Assembly (NCBI RefSeq): GCF_004804335.1
Contig: NZ_SRXY01000005.1
Coordinates: forward strand, 365,587 to 429,586
Reading direction: 5' to 3'
Source: Pacificoceanicola onchidii
GTDB taxonomy: Bacteria; Pseudomonadota; Alphaproteobacteria; Rhodobacterales; Rhodobacteraceae
DNA: 64,000 nt
Shown here: positions 9,536-18,605 of the stretch, in pieces
Position numbering within the stretch: position 1 is the stretch's first letter
How the letters are laid out: every line of letters starts with the position of its first letter
Made by a program: the position numbers and the translations under genes
The notes under the pieces: model-generated
Seen by the model: only the letters and a program-made list of their open reading frames with translations
What the model was told of the DNA's origin: nothing
The model's database searches: none

Positions 9536-11031
9536 TGGACGCAGATGTCATCATAATCGGCTCCGGCATGGGCGGAGCGACGCTGGCGGCGGCCTTGGCG
9601 CCGAGCGGTCGGCGCATCCTGATCCTTGAGCGGGGCGCGTATCTGACCCCGTCGCCTCAGGACCGGGACGCGAAGGCGATCTTCGCCGACGGCGTGTTTC
9701 GCCCAAGGGAGACCTGGCTGGACGGGCAGGGGCGGCGGTTCGAGCCGGGCAACTATTACAACGTCGGTGGCAACTCCAAGTTCTATGGCGCGGTGTTGCT
9801 CCGGTATCGTGAAGCGGACTTCGCGCCCATCGCGCACCCCGGCGGCAAGACAGTCGGATGGCCAATCGCGTACGCGGATCTGGAGCCGGAGTATCAGGCG
9901 GCGGAGGCGCTTTATGCCGTGCGCGGGGTCAAGGATCAGGACCCGACCGAGCCGCCCCATTCCGGCGATTACCCCTTTGCGCCCGTGCCGCACGAGACGG
10001 ATATCGCGGACCTTCGGGCACGGCTTGAGCGCGTGGGCCTGACCCCGAGCAGCCTGCCTCTTGGTGTGGACGTCGATCGCTGGCTGGCGGCAGGGCAAAC
10101 CACTTGGGACGCCTATCCAGACACCTGCGGCGGCAAGATGGATGCGGAAACCTGCGGTCTGGCTTCGGCCCTGCAACATCCAAACGTTTCGGTGAAAACC
10201 GGATGCCGGGTGACCCGGCTGGTCGCCGGTGAAAACGATCAGATAGAGGCGGTGGTTTGCGAAACTGCGAAAGGCCCCGAAACCTTACGCGCGCCTTTGA
10301 TTGTTCTGGCCGCCGGGGCGGTGCAGACGGCGGCGCTTCTGCTGGCTTCGGCAAACGACAATTGCCCGACCGGACTGGCCAACCGATCCGATCAGGTCGG
10401 GCGCAACTTCATGAACCACAACTGTTCCGCGGTTCTGGCGCTGCATCCGTTCCGACGCAATCGCGCGGTTTATCAGAAAACCCTGATGATCAACGACTTC
10501 TATTGTGGATCACCGGGTGGGAACGGTCCGCTTGGCAATATTCAGATGCTGGGCAAGATCACCGGTCCGATCCTGGCGGCAACGACACCCATGCCGCGCT
10601 TTGTGGCCAACATGGTGGCGGCGCGCAGCTTTGACTTTTATGCCATGTCCGAAGACCTGCCGAGACCGGACAGCCGGGTGACGCTCAAGAATGGGCAGAT
10701 CTGCCTTGATTGGAAGCGGTCAAACTGGGAGGCACATCTGCGTCTCGTGGCCGAACTGAAACGCGCGCTGCGCAAGGCGGGCTATCCCATCGTTCTGTCC
10801 AAAGCCTTTGATCGGCGCACCCCGTCGCATCAATGCGGCACGGCGCGGATGGGGACAGACCCGACAACCAGCGTCGTTGACGCGTTCTGCCGCAGTCACG
10901 ATCACAGCAATCTTTTCATTGTCGATGCCTCCGTTCTGCCCACCTCGGCGGCGGTTAATCCGGCTTTGACAATCGCAGCGCTGGCCCTGCGCGCGGGGCG
11001 GCACATTTCCCTGACGGAGTTCGCAGCATGA
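9535..11031 (+). CDS. GMC-family FAD oxidoreductase 1
   Basis: Flavoenzyme of the glucose-methanol-choline family (498 aa) expected to oxidise an alcohol or sugar hydroxyl. The FAD-binding motif IIGSGMGGATLA is at the N-terminus, followed by the flavin loop NVGGNSKFYGA near residue 80. The catalytic pair is H432 (in SHQCGTARMG) and N475 (in VNPALT). There is no signal peptide, so it works in the cytoplasm after import. It overlaps the transporter ATPase by 1 bp and the second GMC gene by 4 bp. It is shorter than and clearly distinct from the next GMC protein, suggesting two successive or alternative hydroxyl oxidations. Confidence 0.85.
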   Translation: MDADVIIIGSGMGGATLAAALAPSGRRILILERGAYLTPSPQDRDAKAIFADGVFRPRETWLDGQGRRFEPGNYYNVGGNSKFYGAVLLRYREADFAPIAHPGGKTVGWPIAYADLEPEYQAAEALYAVRGVKDQDPTEPPHSGDYPFAPVPHETDIADLRARLERVGLTPSSLPLGVDVDRWLAAGQTTWDAYPDTCGGKMDAETCGLASALQHPNVSVKTGCRVTRLVAGENDQIEAVVCETAKGPETLRAPLIVLAAGAVQTAALLLASANDNCPTGLANRSDQVGRNFMNHNCSAVLALHPFRRNRAVYQKTLMINDFYCGSPGGNGPLGNIQMLGKITGPILAATTPMPRFVANMVAARSFDFYAMSEDLPRPDSRVTLKNGQICLDWKRSNWEAHLRLVAELKRALRKAGYPIVLSKAFDRRTPSHQCGTARMGTDPTTSVVDAFCRSHDHSNLFIVDASVLPTSAAVNPALTIAALALRAGRHISLTEFAA

Positions 11032-12623
11032 CAGCGAAGGGCTACGATTTTATCGTGATTGGTGGCGGGTCTGCCGGATCTGTCATTGCCGCGCGGCTGT
11101 CGGAGCATCCCGATGCCCGTGTGCTGCTGCTCGAAGCGGGCGGCAGTGACCGCCATCCGTTTTTCCATTTGCCAGCAGGCTTTGCCAAGATGACCAAGGG
11201 GATTGGCGCCTGGGGCTGGAGCACGACACCGCAGCGCTCCATGCAGGACCGCGTGTTTAACTATACCCAAGCCAAGGTCATCGGCGGTGGCTCTGCCATC
11301 AATGCGCAGATTTACACGCGCGGTGCGGCGCAGGACTACGATGAATGGCGCCAGATGGGCTGCGAAGGCTGGGGTTATGACGATGTGCTGCCCTATTTCA
11401 AGAAGTCCGAAGACAACGACACCTATGACAACGCCTATCATGCCAAGGGCGGTCCGCTGGGCGTGTCGCAACCGTCCGCGCCGTTGCCGATTTGTGAGGC
11501 GTTCATGGAGGCAGCTGGGGAGTTGGGCTTGCCGCGCATGGGAGACTACAACGGGGCGAAACAGGACGGCGTCGGCTACTACCAACTGACCCAGAAAAAC
11601 GCCCGCCGCTCCTCTTCGGCCATGGCCTTCCTCGCCCCGGCGAAACACCGCAAGAACCTGACCATCCAGCTGAACGCACAGGTGCGGCGGATCACGGTTG
11701 AGGGAGGCCGCGCAACGGGCGTCGAATTGGCGGACGGCACCCGGATCACTGCGGATCGGGAGGTTATCCTCTCCTCCGGCGCAATCGGTTCACCCCGTTT
11801 GCTGCAATTGTCCGGGATCGGACCGGCGGATCATCTGCACGGGTTGGGCATTGATGTGGTGTTCGACCAACCCGGTGTTGGCGCGAACCTGCAGGATCAT
11901 CTGGACCTTTATGCCATCTGCGAAGTCACCGGCCCGCACACCTACGACCGCTTTGCCAAGCTGCATCTGTCGGCCTTTGCGGGGCTGCAATACCTGCTGA
12001 CCCGCAAAGGTCCCGTCGCCTCCAGCCTGTTTGAAACCGGGGGCTTTTGGTACGCGGATGAAAACGCGCGCTCTCCGGACATTCAGATGCACCTTGGCCT
12101 TGGCACCGGGATCGAGGCTGGGGTGGAGGTCATGCGCAATGGCGGTGTCACTCTAAATGCCTGCCATTTGCGCCCGCGCTCGCGTGGTTCGGTTCGTCTT
12201 CAGAGTGCCGACCCTGCGGACATGCCTCTAATCGATCCGAACTATCTGAGCGAGAGCTATGACCGGGAGATGTCGATCCGGGGCCTGAAACTGGTTCAGG
12301 ACATTCTCGCTCAGGACGCGCTGAAACCCTTCATTCTCGCCGAGCGACTGCCCGGCCCGGATGTGCAGACCGATGAGGACTACTTCAACTTCATCTGCGT
12401 GCATTCGAAGACCTCGCATCACTGCGCGGGCACCTGCCGGATGGGCAGCGATGCTGAGGCGGTGCTGGATCCGCGCCTGCGGTTCAACGGGATCGCGGGT
12501 CTGCGCGTTGCGGACGCCTCGGTCATGCCGACAGTCAATTCCTCCAATACCAACGCCCCTTCCATCATGATTGGCGAAAAAGCCGCTGACATGATCAAAC
12601 AGGACCAAGGACTCCTCACATGA
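11028..12623 (+). CDS. GMC-family FAD oxidoreductase 2 (choline dehydrogenase-like)
   Basis: A 531 aa member of the choline/alcohol dehydrogenase branch of the GMC family. FAD motif VIGGGSAGSVIAARL is at the N-terminus, KVIGGGSAINAQ is near residue 85, RPRSRGSVRL is near residue 385, and the C-terminal catalytic H465 (HHCAGTCRMG) is paired with N509. No export signal. Start ATG overlaps the stop of GMC 1, and its stop overlaps the Dabb gene. The BetA resemblance does not imply choline: BetB- or BetI-type partners are absent and the transporter is of sugar type. Confidence 0.85.
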   Translation: MTAKGYDFIVIGGGSAGSVIAARLSEHPDARVLLLEAGGSDRHPFFHLPAGFAKMTKGIGAWGWSTTPQRSMQDRVFNYTQAKVIGGGSAINAQIYTRGAAQDYDEWRQMGCEGWGYDDVLPYFKKSEDNDTYDNAYHAKGGPLGVSQPSAPLPICEAFMEAAGELGLPRMGDYNGAKQDGVGYYQLTQKNARRSSSAMAFLAPAKHRKNLTIQLNAQVRRITVEGGRATGVELADGTRITADREVILSSGAIGSPRLLQLSGIGPADHLHGLGIDVVFDQPGVGANLQDHLDLYAICEVTGPHTYDRFAKLHLSAFAGLQYLLTRKGPVASSLFETGGFWYADENARSPDIQMHLGLGTGIEAGVEVMRNGGVTLNACHLRPRSRGSVRLQSADPADMPLIDPNYLSESYDREMSIRGLKLVQDILAQDALKPFILAERLPGPDVQTDEDYFNFICVHSKTSHHCAGTCRMGSDAEAVLDPRLRFNGIAGLRVADASVMPTVNSSNTNAPSIMIGEKAADMIKQDQGLLT

Positions 12624-12928
12624 TCCGCCATATCGTATTGACCAAATTCAAACCGAACACAGCCGAAGAGACGATCAGCGCCATTTATGCGGGCCTCGCA
12701 GCGGTCGCGGACAAGCTGCCCGGCGCGCAAGGTTTCACGGGCGGACGCTCGGAAAGCCCCGAGCAGATCGAGCGCGGATACATGCACGGCTTTGTCATTG
12801 ATTTTGACAGCTGGGACGCGCTGCAAACCTACGCCGACAACGAAGAGCACAAGGCGCTCGGGGGGCAGCTTGTCGAAAATGCCGTTGGCGGGATCGATGG
12901 AATTCTCGTTCTCGATCTCGACGTGTAA
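12620..12928 (+). CDS. Dabb (stress-responsive alpha/beta barrel) family protein
   Basis: Small 102 aa protein beginning MIRHIVLTKFKPN, the hallmark of the Dabb ferredoxin-like dimeric barrel family. Members include stress proteins and a few small-molecule enzymes such as polyketide cyclases. It overlaps the second GMC gene by 4 bp, so it probably works on the same intermediate, either as an enzyme on an unstable oxidation product or as a binding protein. The specific role is unknown. Confidence 0.8.
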   Translation: MIRHIVLTKFKPNTAEETISAIYAGLAAVADKLPGAQGFTGGRSESPEQIERGYMHGFVIDFDSWDALQTYADNEEHKALGGQLVENAVGGIDGILVLDLDV

Positions 12929-12963
12929 AGCTGCGTCCTGAAAACAGGCCGGAGTAAGCAATC

Positions 12964-13968
12964 ATGGGTCAAAGACCGACCATACTGGATGTCGCGAAAC
13001 AGGCGGGTGTCTCGAAATCGACTGTCAGCCTTGTGCTACAGGGCAGCCCGACCGTAAAGGACTCGACCCGCAAAGCGGTGCGCGAGGCGATGCAGGAGAT
13101 CGGGTATGTCTACAACCGCTCCGCCGCGACGCTGCGCTCGTCCTCATCGGGGTTGATCGGTCTGGTGATCAACGATCTTCGCAACCCGTTCTTCACCGAA
13201 TTTGCCGCGCTTTTCCAGATGGAGCTGGCAAAGCACGGGTTTGCGACCGTTCTGGCCAATTCCGACGAAGACCCGGAGCTGCAAAACAGCATGATTTCCT
13301 CGCTGGTGGAACATGGCGTTTCGGGGTTCATCATCTCGCCGGTCTATGGCGGGGCGGAGCAGGCGAATGCAGTGCTCAAACAGGCAAGAACGCCGACGCT
13401 GCAGGTGTTTCGCGCCCTGGAGGTCGGCGACACGCATCCGTTTGTGGCCCCGGACTACGAACACGGCGGGAAAACCGCGACGGAGCATCTGTTTGACATG
13501 GGCTGCAAGCGGATTGCATTTGTCGGCGGTCTTGAAGGGCGCCCGGTCACGCAAGAGCGTATGAAAGGCTACCTCGCCGTCCTGCGCGCGCGGGGACTGG
13601 AGCCGACCATCCTGACCGGCGAGGCAACGCGGGCTTTTGGCCGCGACATGGCCGCCACGCTGAAATCGGACTATCCGGATGTGGATGGCCTGATCTGCTT
13701 CAACGATCTGGTGGCTCTGGGCGTGCTGTCCGGCTGTATCGATCTTGGCGTCAAGGTTGGCCGTGATCTGCGCGTTGTGGGCTTCGATGACATCGAGGAT
13801 TGCGCGAGCAGCTACCCGCCGCTGTCCTCGGTCAGCTCGGACATTCCCGGTTTTGCCAAACATGCCGCCGAGACGCTGGTGGCCTGGGTCAAGAACGGGA
13901 CGGTGCCCAAGCCATCCCATCGGCTGGGCGTGAAGCTGGTCACGCGTGCGTCAAGCAACATGACATGA
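12964..13968 (+). CDS. LacI-family transcriptional regulator
   Basis: Repressor-type protein of 334 aa. The N-terminal helix-turn-helix (TILDVAKQAGVSKSTVSLVL, about residues 6-25) and hinge are followed by a periplasmic-binding-protein-like ligand domain. It lies inside the operon, 35 bp after the Dabb gene. The twin TGGAACGTTCC palindromes in front of the first gene of the operon have the symmetry and central CG expected for this family. I infer that it represses the operon until a sugar-like inducer binds. Confidence 0.9.
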   Translation: MGQRPTILDVAKQAGVSKSTVSLVLQGSPTVKDSTRKAVREAMQEIGYVYNRSAATLRSSSSGLIGLVINDLRNPFFTEFAALFQMELAKHGFATVLANSDEDPELQNSMISSLVEHGVSGFIISPVYGGAEQANAVLKQARTPTLQVFRALEVGDTHPFVAPDYEHGGKTATEHLFDMGCKRIAFVGGLEGRPVTQERMKGYLAVLRARGLEPTILTGEATRAFGRDMAATLKSDYPDVDGLICFNDLVALGVLSGCIDLGVKVGRDLRVVGFDDIEDCASSYPPLSSVSSDIPGFAKHAAETLVAWVKNGTVPKPSHRLGVKLVTRASSNMT

Positions 13969-13986
13969 AACAAAAGGAGTCGTCAC

Positions 13987-15150
13987 ATGACCGAGGTTAG
14001 AGTCGCCGTTCTCGGTGCGTCCGGCTGGATGGGCAAAGTGCACACCATGGCCTATCAAACCTTTCCCCATTTCTTCGGCGAAAGCGGCGGCACAGCGCGG
14101 GTTGTTGCCTTGGTCGAGGCCAATGCGGAAGCAGCAAAGGCGCTCGCATTCCGCGCGCCGGGGGCCCGGATCGTCGGCGACTGGAAAGAGGCCGTAAATG
14201 ACCCGGACGTTGACCTGATCGACATCTGCCTGCCTGACAATCTGCACTATGAGGTGGCCAAGGCCGCCTTGCTGGCGGGCAAACATGTCTATTGCGAAAA
14301 ACCGCTTGCGGATACCGCAGAGCAGGCGCGGGAACTGGCGGATATTGCGCGGGAAAAAGGGGTCATCACCCGTGTTGGCCATGCCTTTCCGCGCAACCCG
14401 GTCCATGATCTCGCCAAGGAGATCATCGACGCGGGAGAGATTGGGGACATCACCCTGTTCAAGGGCTGCCAGCACATCGATCTCTACGGCGATCCGCTTG
14501 CCCCTTACATGTGGCGCGCCGATGGCGATCTCGCGCCGACAGGAATCGTGGGCGATACGGGCAGCCATGTGTTCAGTTTCATGGAATTTCTCGTTGGACG
14601 GGTCAGCCGCCTGATCGCGGACAATTACATCACCACGGATCAGCGTCCGGTTGTCGACGGTGTGGGTTACTCCGGTGCCGTCCAACTGTCCGGTTCGGAA
14701 GACATGCGGCCCGTGACCAACCCGGACGGCACCAATCTGCTGTGCGAATTTGCCAATGGCGCGCGCGGGATCGTGGACTTCAGCCGTACTGCGACGGGGC
14801 GCAAGTTCGTCCAGACCTACGAGGTCTACGGCACCAAGGGCAGCCTTGTGTATTCCTATGACGAGGTGAACCGCATCCGCTTCTACAGCAACGATGACCA
14901 GCCCGGCCGGCGCGGGTTCCGCGAGATCGACGTGGGCACCGAACATCCGACTTACGCGGCTTTCCTGCCGTTGCCGAACTTTGCGCTTGGCTACAACGAA
15001 AGCAAGATCATCGAGGTGGCCGAGGTTATCAAGTCCATCACCACGAACCAGCCAATGTGGCCCACCTTCGAAACCGGTCATCACATCTGCCAGATCGTGG
15101 ATGCCTGCATGGCTTCATCTAAGGCCAAAAGCTGGATCGACATCGCCTGA
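13987..15150 (+). CDS. Gfo/Idh/MocA-family oxidoreductase
   Basis: NAD(P)-dependent sugar or cyclitol dehydrogenase type (387 aa). The Rossmann motif GASGWMGKVHT is at the N-terminus and the family signature EKPLAD has its catalytic-site lysine at K105. The second half is the mixed alpha/beta domain that binds substrate. AAAAGGAG lies before ATG 13987, 18 bp after the regulator gene. The family typically interconverts ring hydroxyls and ketones in sugars and inositols, which fits a polyhydroxylated substrate for the operon. Confidence 0.88.
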   Translation: MTEVRVAVLGASGWMGKVHTMAYQTFPHFFGESGGTARVVALVEANAEAAKALAFRAPGARIVGDWKEAVNDPDVDLIDICLPDNLHYEVAKAALLAGKHVYCEKPLADTAEQARELADIAREKGVITRVGHAFPRNPVHDLAKEIIDAGEIGDITLFKGCQHIDLYGDPLAPYMWRADGDLAPTGIVGDTGSHVFSFMEFLVGRVSRLIADNYITTDQRPVVDGVGYSGAVQLSGSEDMRPVTNPDGTNLLCEFANGARGIVDFSRTATGRKFVQTYEVYGTKGSLVYSYDEVNRIRFYSNDDQPGRRGFREIDVGTEHPTYAAFLPLPNFALGYNESKIIEVAEVIKSITTNQPMWPTFETGHHICQIVDACMASSKAKSWIDIA

Positions 15151-15171
15151 TTTTCAAAAGGACGCTGAACC

Positions 15172-17256
15172 GTGGCTCTTTCTGTCCCACAACACATTCT
15201 TGATGCGCTGACGGACGTGGCCATGCCGCGCCTGCAATCCGAACCAGAGGCGGCGCATACACTGCATGTCGCAGGCTATGACGTGCCGGTTTATCCCACC
15301 GGCGCGCTGGTTATCGGAAGCGGCGCTGCGGGCCTGCGCGCGGCGGTCGAGATGAAACGGCGCGGGGTTCAGGTGAGCCTGATCAGTCAAAGCGCCTGGG
15401 GCGGGACGTCCGCCTGTTCCGGCTCTGACAAGCAGACGCTGCACACGGCGAACACCAAGGACCAGGGCGACGATTTTCAGGACATGGCCCGCGCGATCCG
15501 CTCCGGCGGGGCGATGGACGAAGACACGGCCTATATCGAGGCGGTGGGGTCAATCCGGGCCATGGCGTCGCTGCAATACCTCGGTTTGCCGCTGCCGCAG
15601 GATGATCTGGGGGGCACACTTCGCTATCAGACGGACCATGACGAGGTGGGCCGCGCCACCTCTTGCGGGCCGCGCACGTCGCGCCTGATGGTCAAGGTGT
15701 TGGCCGAAGAGGCAATCCGTCTGGATGTGCCGTTCTACAACCACACCACGGCGGTGCGTGTGCTGATTGACGAGGGCCGGGTTGCCGGGCTTCTGGCCAT
15801 CCGGCCAAAGAGCGGAACAAAGGCCAACCCCTATGGTCTGGCGCTCTTTCCCTGCAACGCGCTGGTTTTCGCAGCGGGCGGGCCGGGTGAGCTCTATCGG
15901 GACAGCGTCTTTCCGAACGGCTGTTTCGGCACGCTGGGCCTCGCTTTGGAAGCCGGGCTGGACCTGACCAACATCACCGAAAGCCAGTTTGGCATTGGCA
16001 CGCGGCGTGAGGGGTTCCCATGGAACCTCTCTGGCACCTATGTGCAGGTCATCCCGCATATTTATTCGGTTGGCCCGGACGGGACTGAACATCATTTTCT
16101 GGCGGAGTATTTCCGCAACACGCAGGAGATGGCCTCGAACATCTTCCGCAAGGGCTATCAATGGCCGTTCCATGCCAGCCGAATGCTGGATTTCCAGTCT
16201 AGCCTTGTCGATCTCGCGATCTTCCGCGAGAGCCAAAAGGGGCGGCGGGTCTTCATGGACTTCAACCGCAATCCATCGCCCATTCCGGGAGATCAGCCCT
16301 TCAGCTTGGAGCGGCTGGACGAGGATGTGCGCGACTATCTGCTGAATGCCGGTGCCAGCCATGCACTGCCGATCGACAGGCTGCGCCACATGAACCCGCT
16401 CGCGATCGAACTTTACAAGCGCTACAAGGTGGACATCACCGCCGAACCGCTCGAATTCGCGGTGAACAACCAGCACATGAATGGCGGGATTGCCGTGGAC
16501 ACCTGGGGGCGGACAAACGTTCCGGGTATCTACGCGGTGGGCGAGGCGTCTGGCACCCACGGGGCAACACGCCCGGGTGGCTCTGCTCTGAACGCGGGGC
16601 AGGTCTTTGGCACGCGGGTGGCCGAACATGTGGCTGCGAGCGGGCAGGCGAAGCACGTGTCTCAATCGGACATCACGACAGGCGCCGAGCGCGCCATCGA
16701 GGCCATCGAGGGCGTGTTGAACGCGCAAAGCGCCTTGACGCCCCGGGACATTCGCGACGCCGTTCAGGCGCGAATGAGCGATCATGCGGGGATCTTGTGT
16801 AACGCCTCCGACGTCAAGGCGGCTCTGGAGGACGCGCGGGCTTTGAACGCGGCGATCCGGGAAGGCGGCATCGCTCCGTCTCGCAGCAGCGAAGTGGCGC
16901 GGGTGTTGCAATGGCAGCAAATGGCGCTCGCCTCCGAGGCGGTCCTGACCGCCCTGAACCAGTACATTGCCGCCGGTGGCGGCAGCCGCGGCGCGCGGGC
17001 CATTTGCGATCCCGAGGGCGAAAGCCTGCCGCAGTCGGTCAACGGGCCGTTGCCCGATGTGCGGTTCCGCGCTGAACGGGAAAAAGACATGCAGAGCCAG
17101 CTTATTGTGCGTCTCGTCGGGACGGATCTGACCGTATCCGAACGCCCTAATCGCCGCATTGATGAGGCATCGAAGTCCTTCTTCGAGCGCGACTGGCCTG
17201 CCTGGCTCACCGGCGGCATCTATGATCTGAATGCGGGTCAGGCCGATCCAGGCTGA
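15172..17256 (+). CDS. FAD-dependent oxidoreductase, fumarate reductase/aspartate oxidase-like flavoprotein
   Basis: Large flavoprotein of 694 aa with GSGAAGLRAAVE near residue 46 (FAD ADP loop), CSGSDKQTL near residue 82 in the flavin contact region, and a C-terminal FAD segment GEASGTHGATRPGGSALNAG near residue 460. This is the SdhA/FrdA/NadB fold. The segment that carries the flavin-linking histidine in SdhA reads GGTSACSGSD here, so FAD is probably not covalently bound. No iron-sulfur or membrane partner subunit is encoded nearby, so it is likely a soluble dehydrogenase or oxidase. GTG 15172 has an AAAGGA site. It is the last gene of the operon. The substrate is unknown. Confidence 0.8.
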   Translation: MALSVPQHILDALTDVAMPRLQSEPEAAHTLHVAGYDVPVYPTGALVIGSGAAGLRAAVEMKRRGVQVSLISQSAWGGTSACSGSDKQTLHTANTKDQGDDFQDMARAIRSGGAMDEDTAYIEAVGSIRAMASLQYLGLPLPQDDLGGTLRYQTDHDEVGRATSCGPRTSRLMVKVLAEEAIRLDVPFYNHTTAVRVLIDEGRVAGLLAIRPKSGTKANPYGLALFPCNALVFAAGGPGELYRDSVFPNGCFGTLGLALEAGLDLTNITESQFGIGTRREGFPWNLSGTYVQVIPHIYSVGPDGTEHHFLAEYFRNTQEMASNIFRKGYQWPFHASRMLDFQSSLVDLAIFRESQKGRRVFMDFNRNPSPIPGDQPFSLERLDEDVRDYLLNAGASHALPIDRLRHMNPLAIELYKRYKVDITAEPLEFAVNNQHMNGGIAVDTWGRTNVPGIYAVGEASGTHGATRPGGSALNAGQVFGTRVAEHVAASGQAKHVSQSDITTGAERAIEAIEGVLNAQSALTPRDIRDAVQARMSDHAGILCNASDVKAALEDARALNAAIREGGIAPSRSSEVARVLQWQQMALASEAVLTALNQYIAAGGGSRGARAICDPEGESLPQSVNGPLPDVRFRAEREKDMQSQLIVRLVGTDLTVSERPNRRIDEASKSFFERDWPAWLTGGIYDLNAGQADPG

Positions 17257-17426
17257 ACCGCCCGAACTTCGAAATTGCCTTGTTCCAGGACACGATGAAC
17301 GAGGCGGCGGTGACCGCCGGTGTCCCATGTCGGCGCGCTCGGCCCGCAGGCAAGACTGTTGATCTGCGTCAACGACGGCCAGATGCAATCTCGCCACGAT
17401 CAACCCGTTCGCGAAAGGGGGCGGTC

Positions 17427-17840
17427 ATGGCATTCAGAGCGCTGCTTTTCACTCTTTGTTACCTGCCCCTGCTTCCGGCAGCTGCTGTGGCAGAAACACA
17501 ATCGGTTGAGACGGGCCAGAACGATTATGAGATGTACTGTGCCACATGCCACGGCCTTTCCGGCGCCGGCGATGGCCCGCTGTCAGAGTACCTGACCGCC
17601 GAGGTGCCCGACCTGACCACGCTGTCGGAGCGCAATGCAGGGGTGTTTCCGCTGCGCCATGTGCTGGACATCATCGACGGAAGCGCTGAACTGCGCGGTC
17701 ACGGCGGGGCCATGCCGGTCTATGGCTGGGTGTTCGAGACCGAAGCGGGCACGAACGACACCGCACACACGCCCGGCGACCTGCCTGCTCATGAGCGCAT
17801 TCTGTCAGTCGCCCGTTATCTGGAAAGCTTGCAGAAATGA
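17427..17840 (+). CDS. Small exported c-type cytochrome
   Basis: Class I-like cytochrome c of 137 aa. A signal peptide of about 22 residues ends in AVAE, the heme motif CATCH is near residue 39, and the probable axial methionine is in GGAMPVYG near residue 99. ATG 17427 is preceded by AAAGGGGG; the longer open frame back to 17280 lacks a signal peptide and is rejected. It lies 170 bp after the flavoprotein and 57 bp before an ABC exporter ATPase. It could accept electrons in the periplasm, but its partner is not evident because the upstream flavoenzymes have no export signals. Confidence 0.85.
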   Translation: MAFRALLFTLCYLPLLPAAAVAETQSVETGQNDYEMYCATCHGLSGAGDGPLSEYLTAEVPDLTTLSERNAGVFPLRHVLDIIDGSAELRGHGGAMPVYGWVFETEAGTNDTAHTPGDLPAHERILSVARYLESLQK

Positions 17841-17897
17841 GCACTGGTGGGGCAACCGGCGAGACGATGCGGGACTGAGACGGAGCACGCGAAGGCT

Positions 17898-18605
17898 ATG
17901 ACACAACCGGCATACCGCACCGAAGGGTTGACCAAGGTCTACGGCGAAGGCCGCTCAGCCGTGCATGCGCTGCGCGGTGTTGATCTGGAGATCCCCGAGG
18001 GGGAGATCGTTGTGCTGCTTGGTCCGTCCGGGTCGGGCAAGTCGACGCTGCTGAACATCATTGGCGGGCTGGATCGGTCAACGGACGGTACCGCGCATTT
18101 TCGCGATCTTTGCCTCACCGGGATGAGCGACCGGCAGTTGACCCGCTACCGGCGTGACCATGTCGGGTTTGTCTTTCAGTTCTACAACTTGATGCCCAGC
18201 CTCACGGCGCGGGAGAATGTCGAGCTCGTGACGGACATCGCACCGCACCCGCTCGATCCGGATGACGCGCTCGAGCTCGTGGGTCTGCGCGACAGGCGTG
18301 ATCATTTCCCGGCTCAGCTTTCGGGCGGCGAACAGCAGCGGGTGGCCATCGCCCGCGCCGTGGCCAAACAGCCGGATGTGCTGTTCTGCGACGAGCCGAC
18401 CGGCGCACTGGACAGCCAGACCGGGCGGGCCGTGCTCCGCGTTTTGACGGATGTGAACGCGCGGCTTGGCACCACGCTCCTGATGGTCACCCATGCCGCC
18501 AGCACGGCGGCGATGGCGCACAGGGTCATTCATTTCGCAGATGGCCGGATCCGCGAAGTGGTGCGCAACGAGACTCGCGTCAGCCCTGAGGAGATCGCCT
18601 GGTGA
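17898..18605 (+). CDS. ABC transporter ATP-binding protein (MacB/LolD type)
   Basis: ATPase of 235 aa. Walker [10 protein letters not shown] is near residue 44, signature [14 protein letters not shown] near residue 140, and Walker [13 protein letters not shown] follows. The sequence after Walker B and the compact size match the LolD/MacB group that pairs with FtsX-type permeases. ATG 17898 starts at [10 protein letters not shown]. It overlaps the permease gene by 4 bp. With the permease and HlyD-like adaptor it forms a tripartite-style export or mechanotransmission system. Confidence 0.9.
   Translation: MTQPAYRTEGLTKVYGEGRSAVHALRGVDLEIPEGEIVVLLGPSGSGKSTLLNIIGGLDRSTDGTAHFRDLCLTGMSDRQLTRYRRDHVGFVFQFYNLMPSLTARENVELVTDIAPHPLDPDDALELVGLRDRRDHFPAQLSGGEQQRVAIARAVAKQPDVLFCDEPTGALDSQTGRAVLRVLTDVNARLGTTLLMVTHAASTAAMAHRVIHFADGRIREVVRNETRVSPEEIAW

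Noticed and set aside
11028..12623. Choline dehydrogenase BetA
   Set aside because: The GMC family resemblance is general; betaine aldehyde dehydrogenase and BetI partners are absent and the importer is of sugar type.
15550..17403. 617 aa frame antisense to the flavoprotein gene
   Set aside because: Shadow of the FAD-protein codon pattern; no start signals or motifs.
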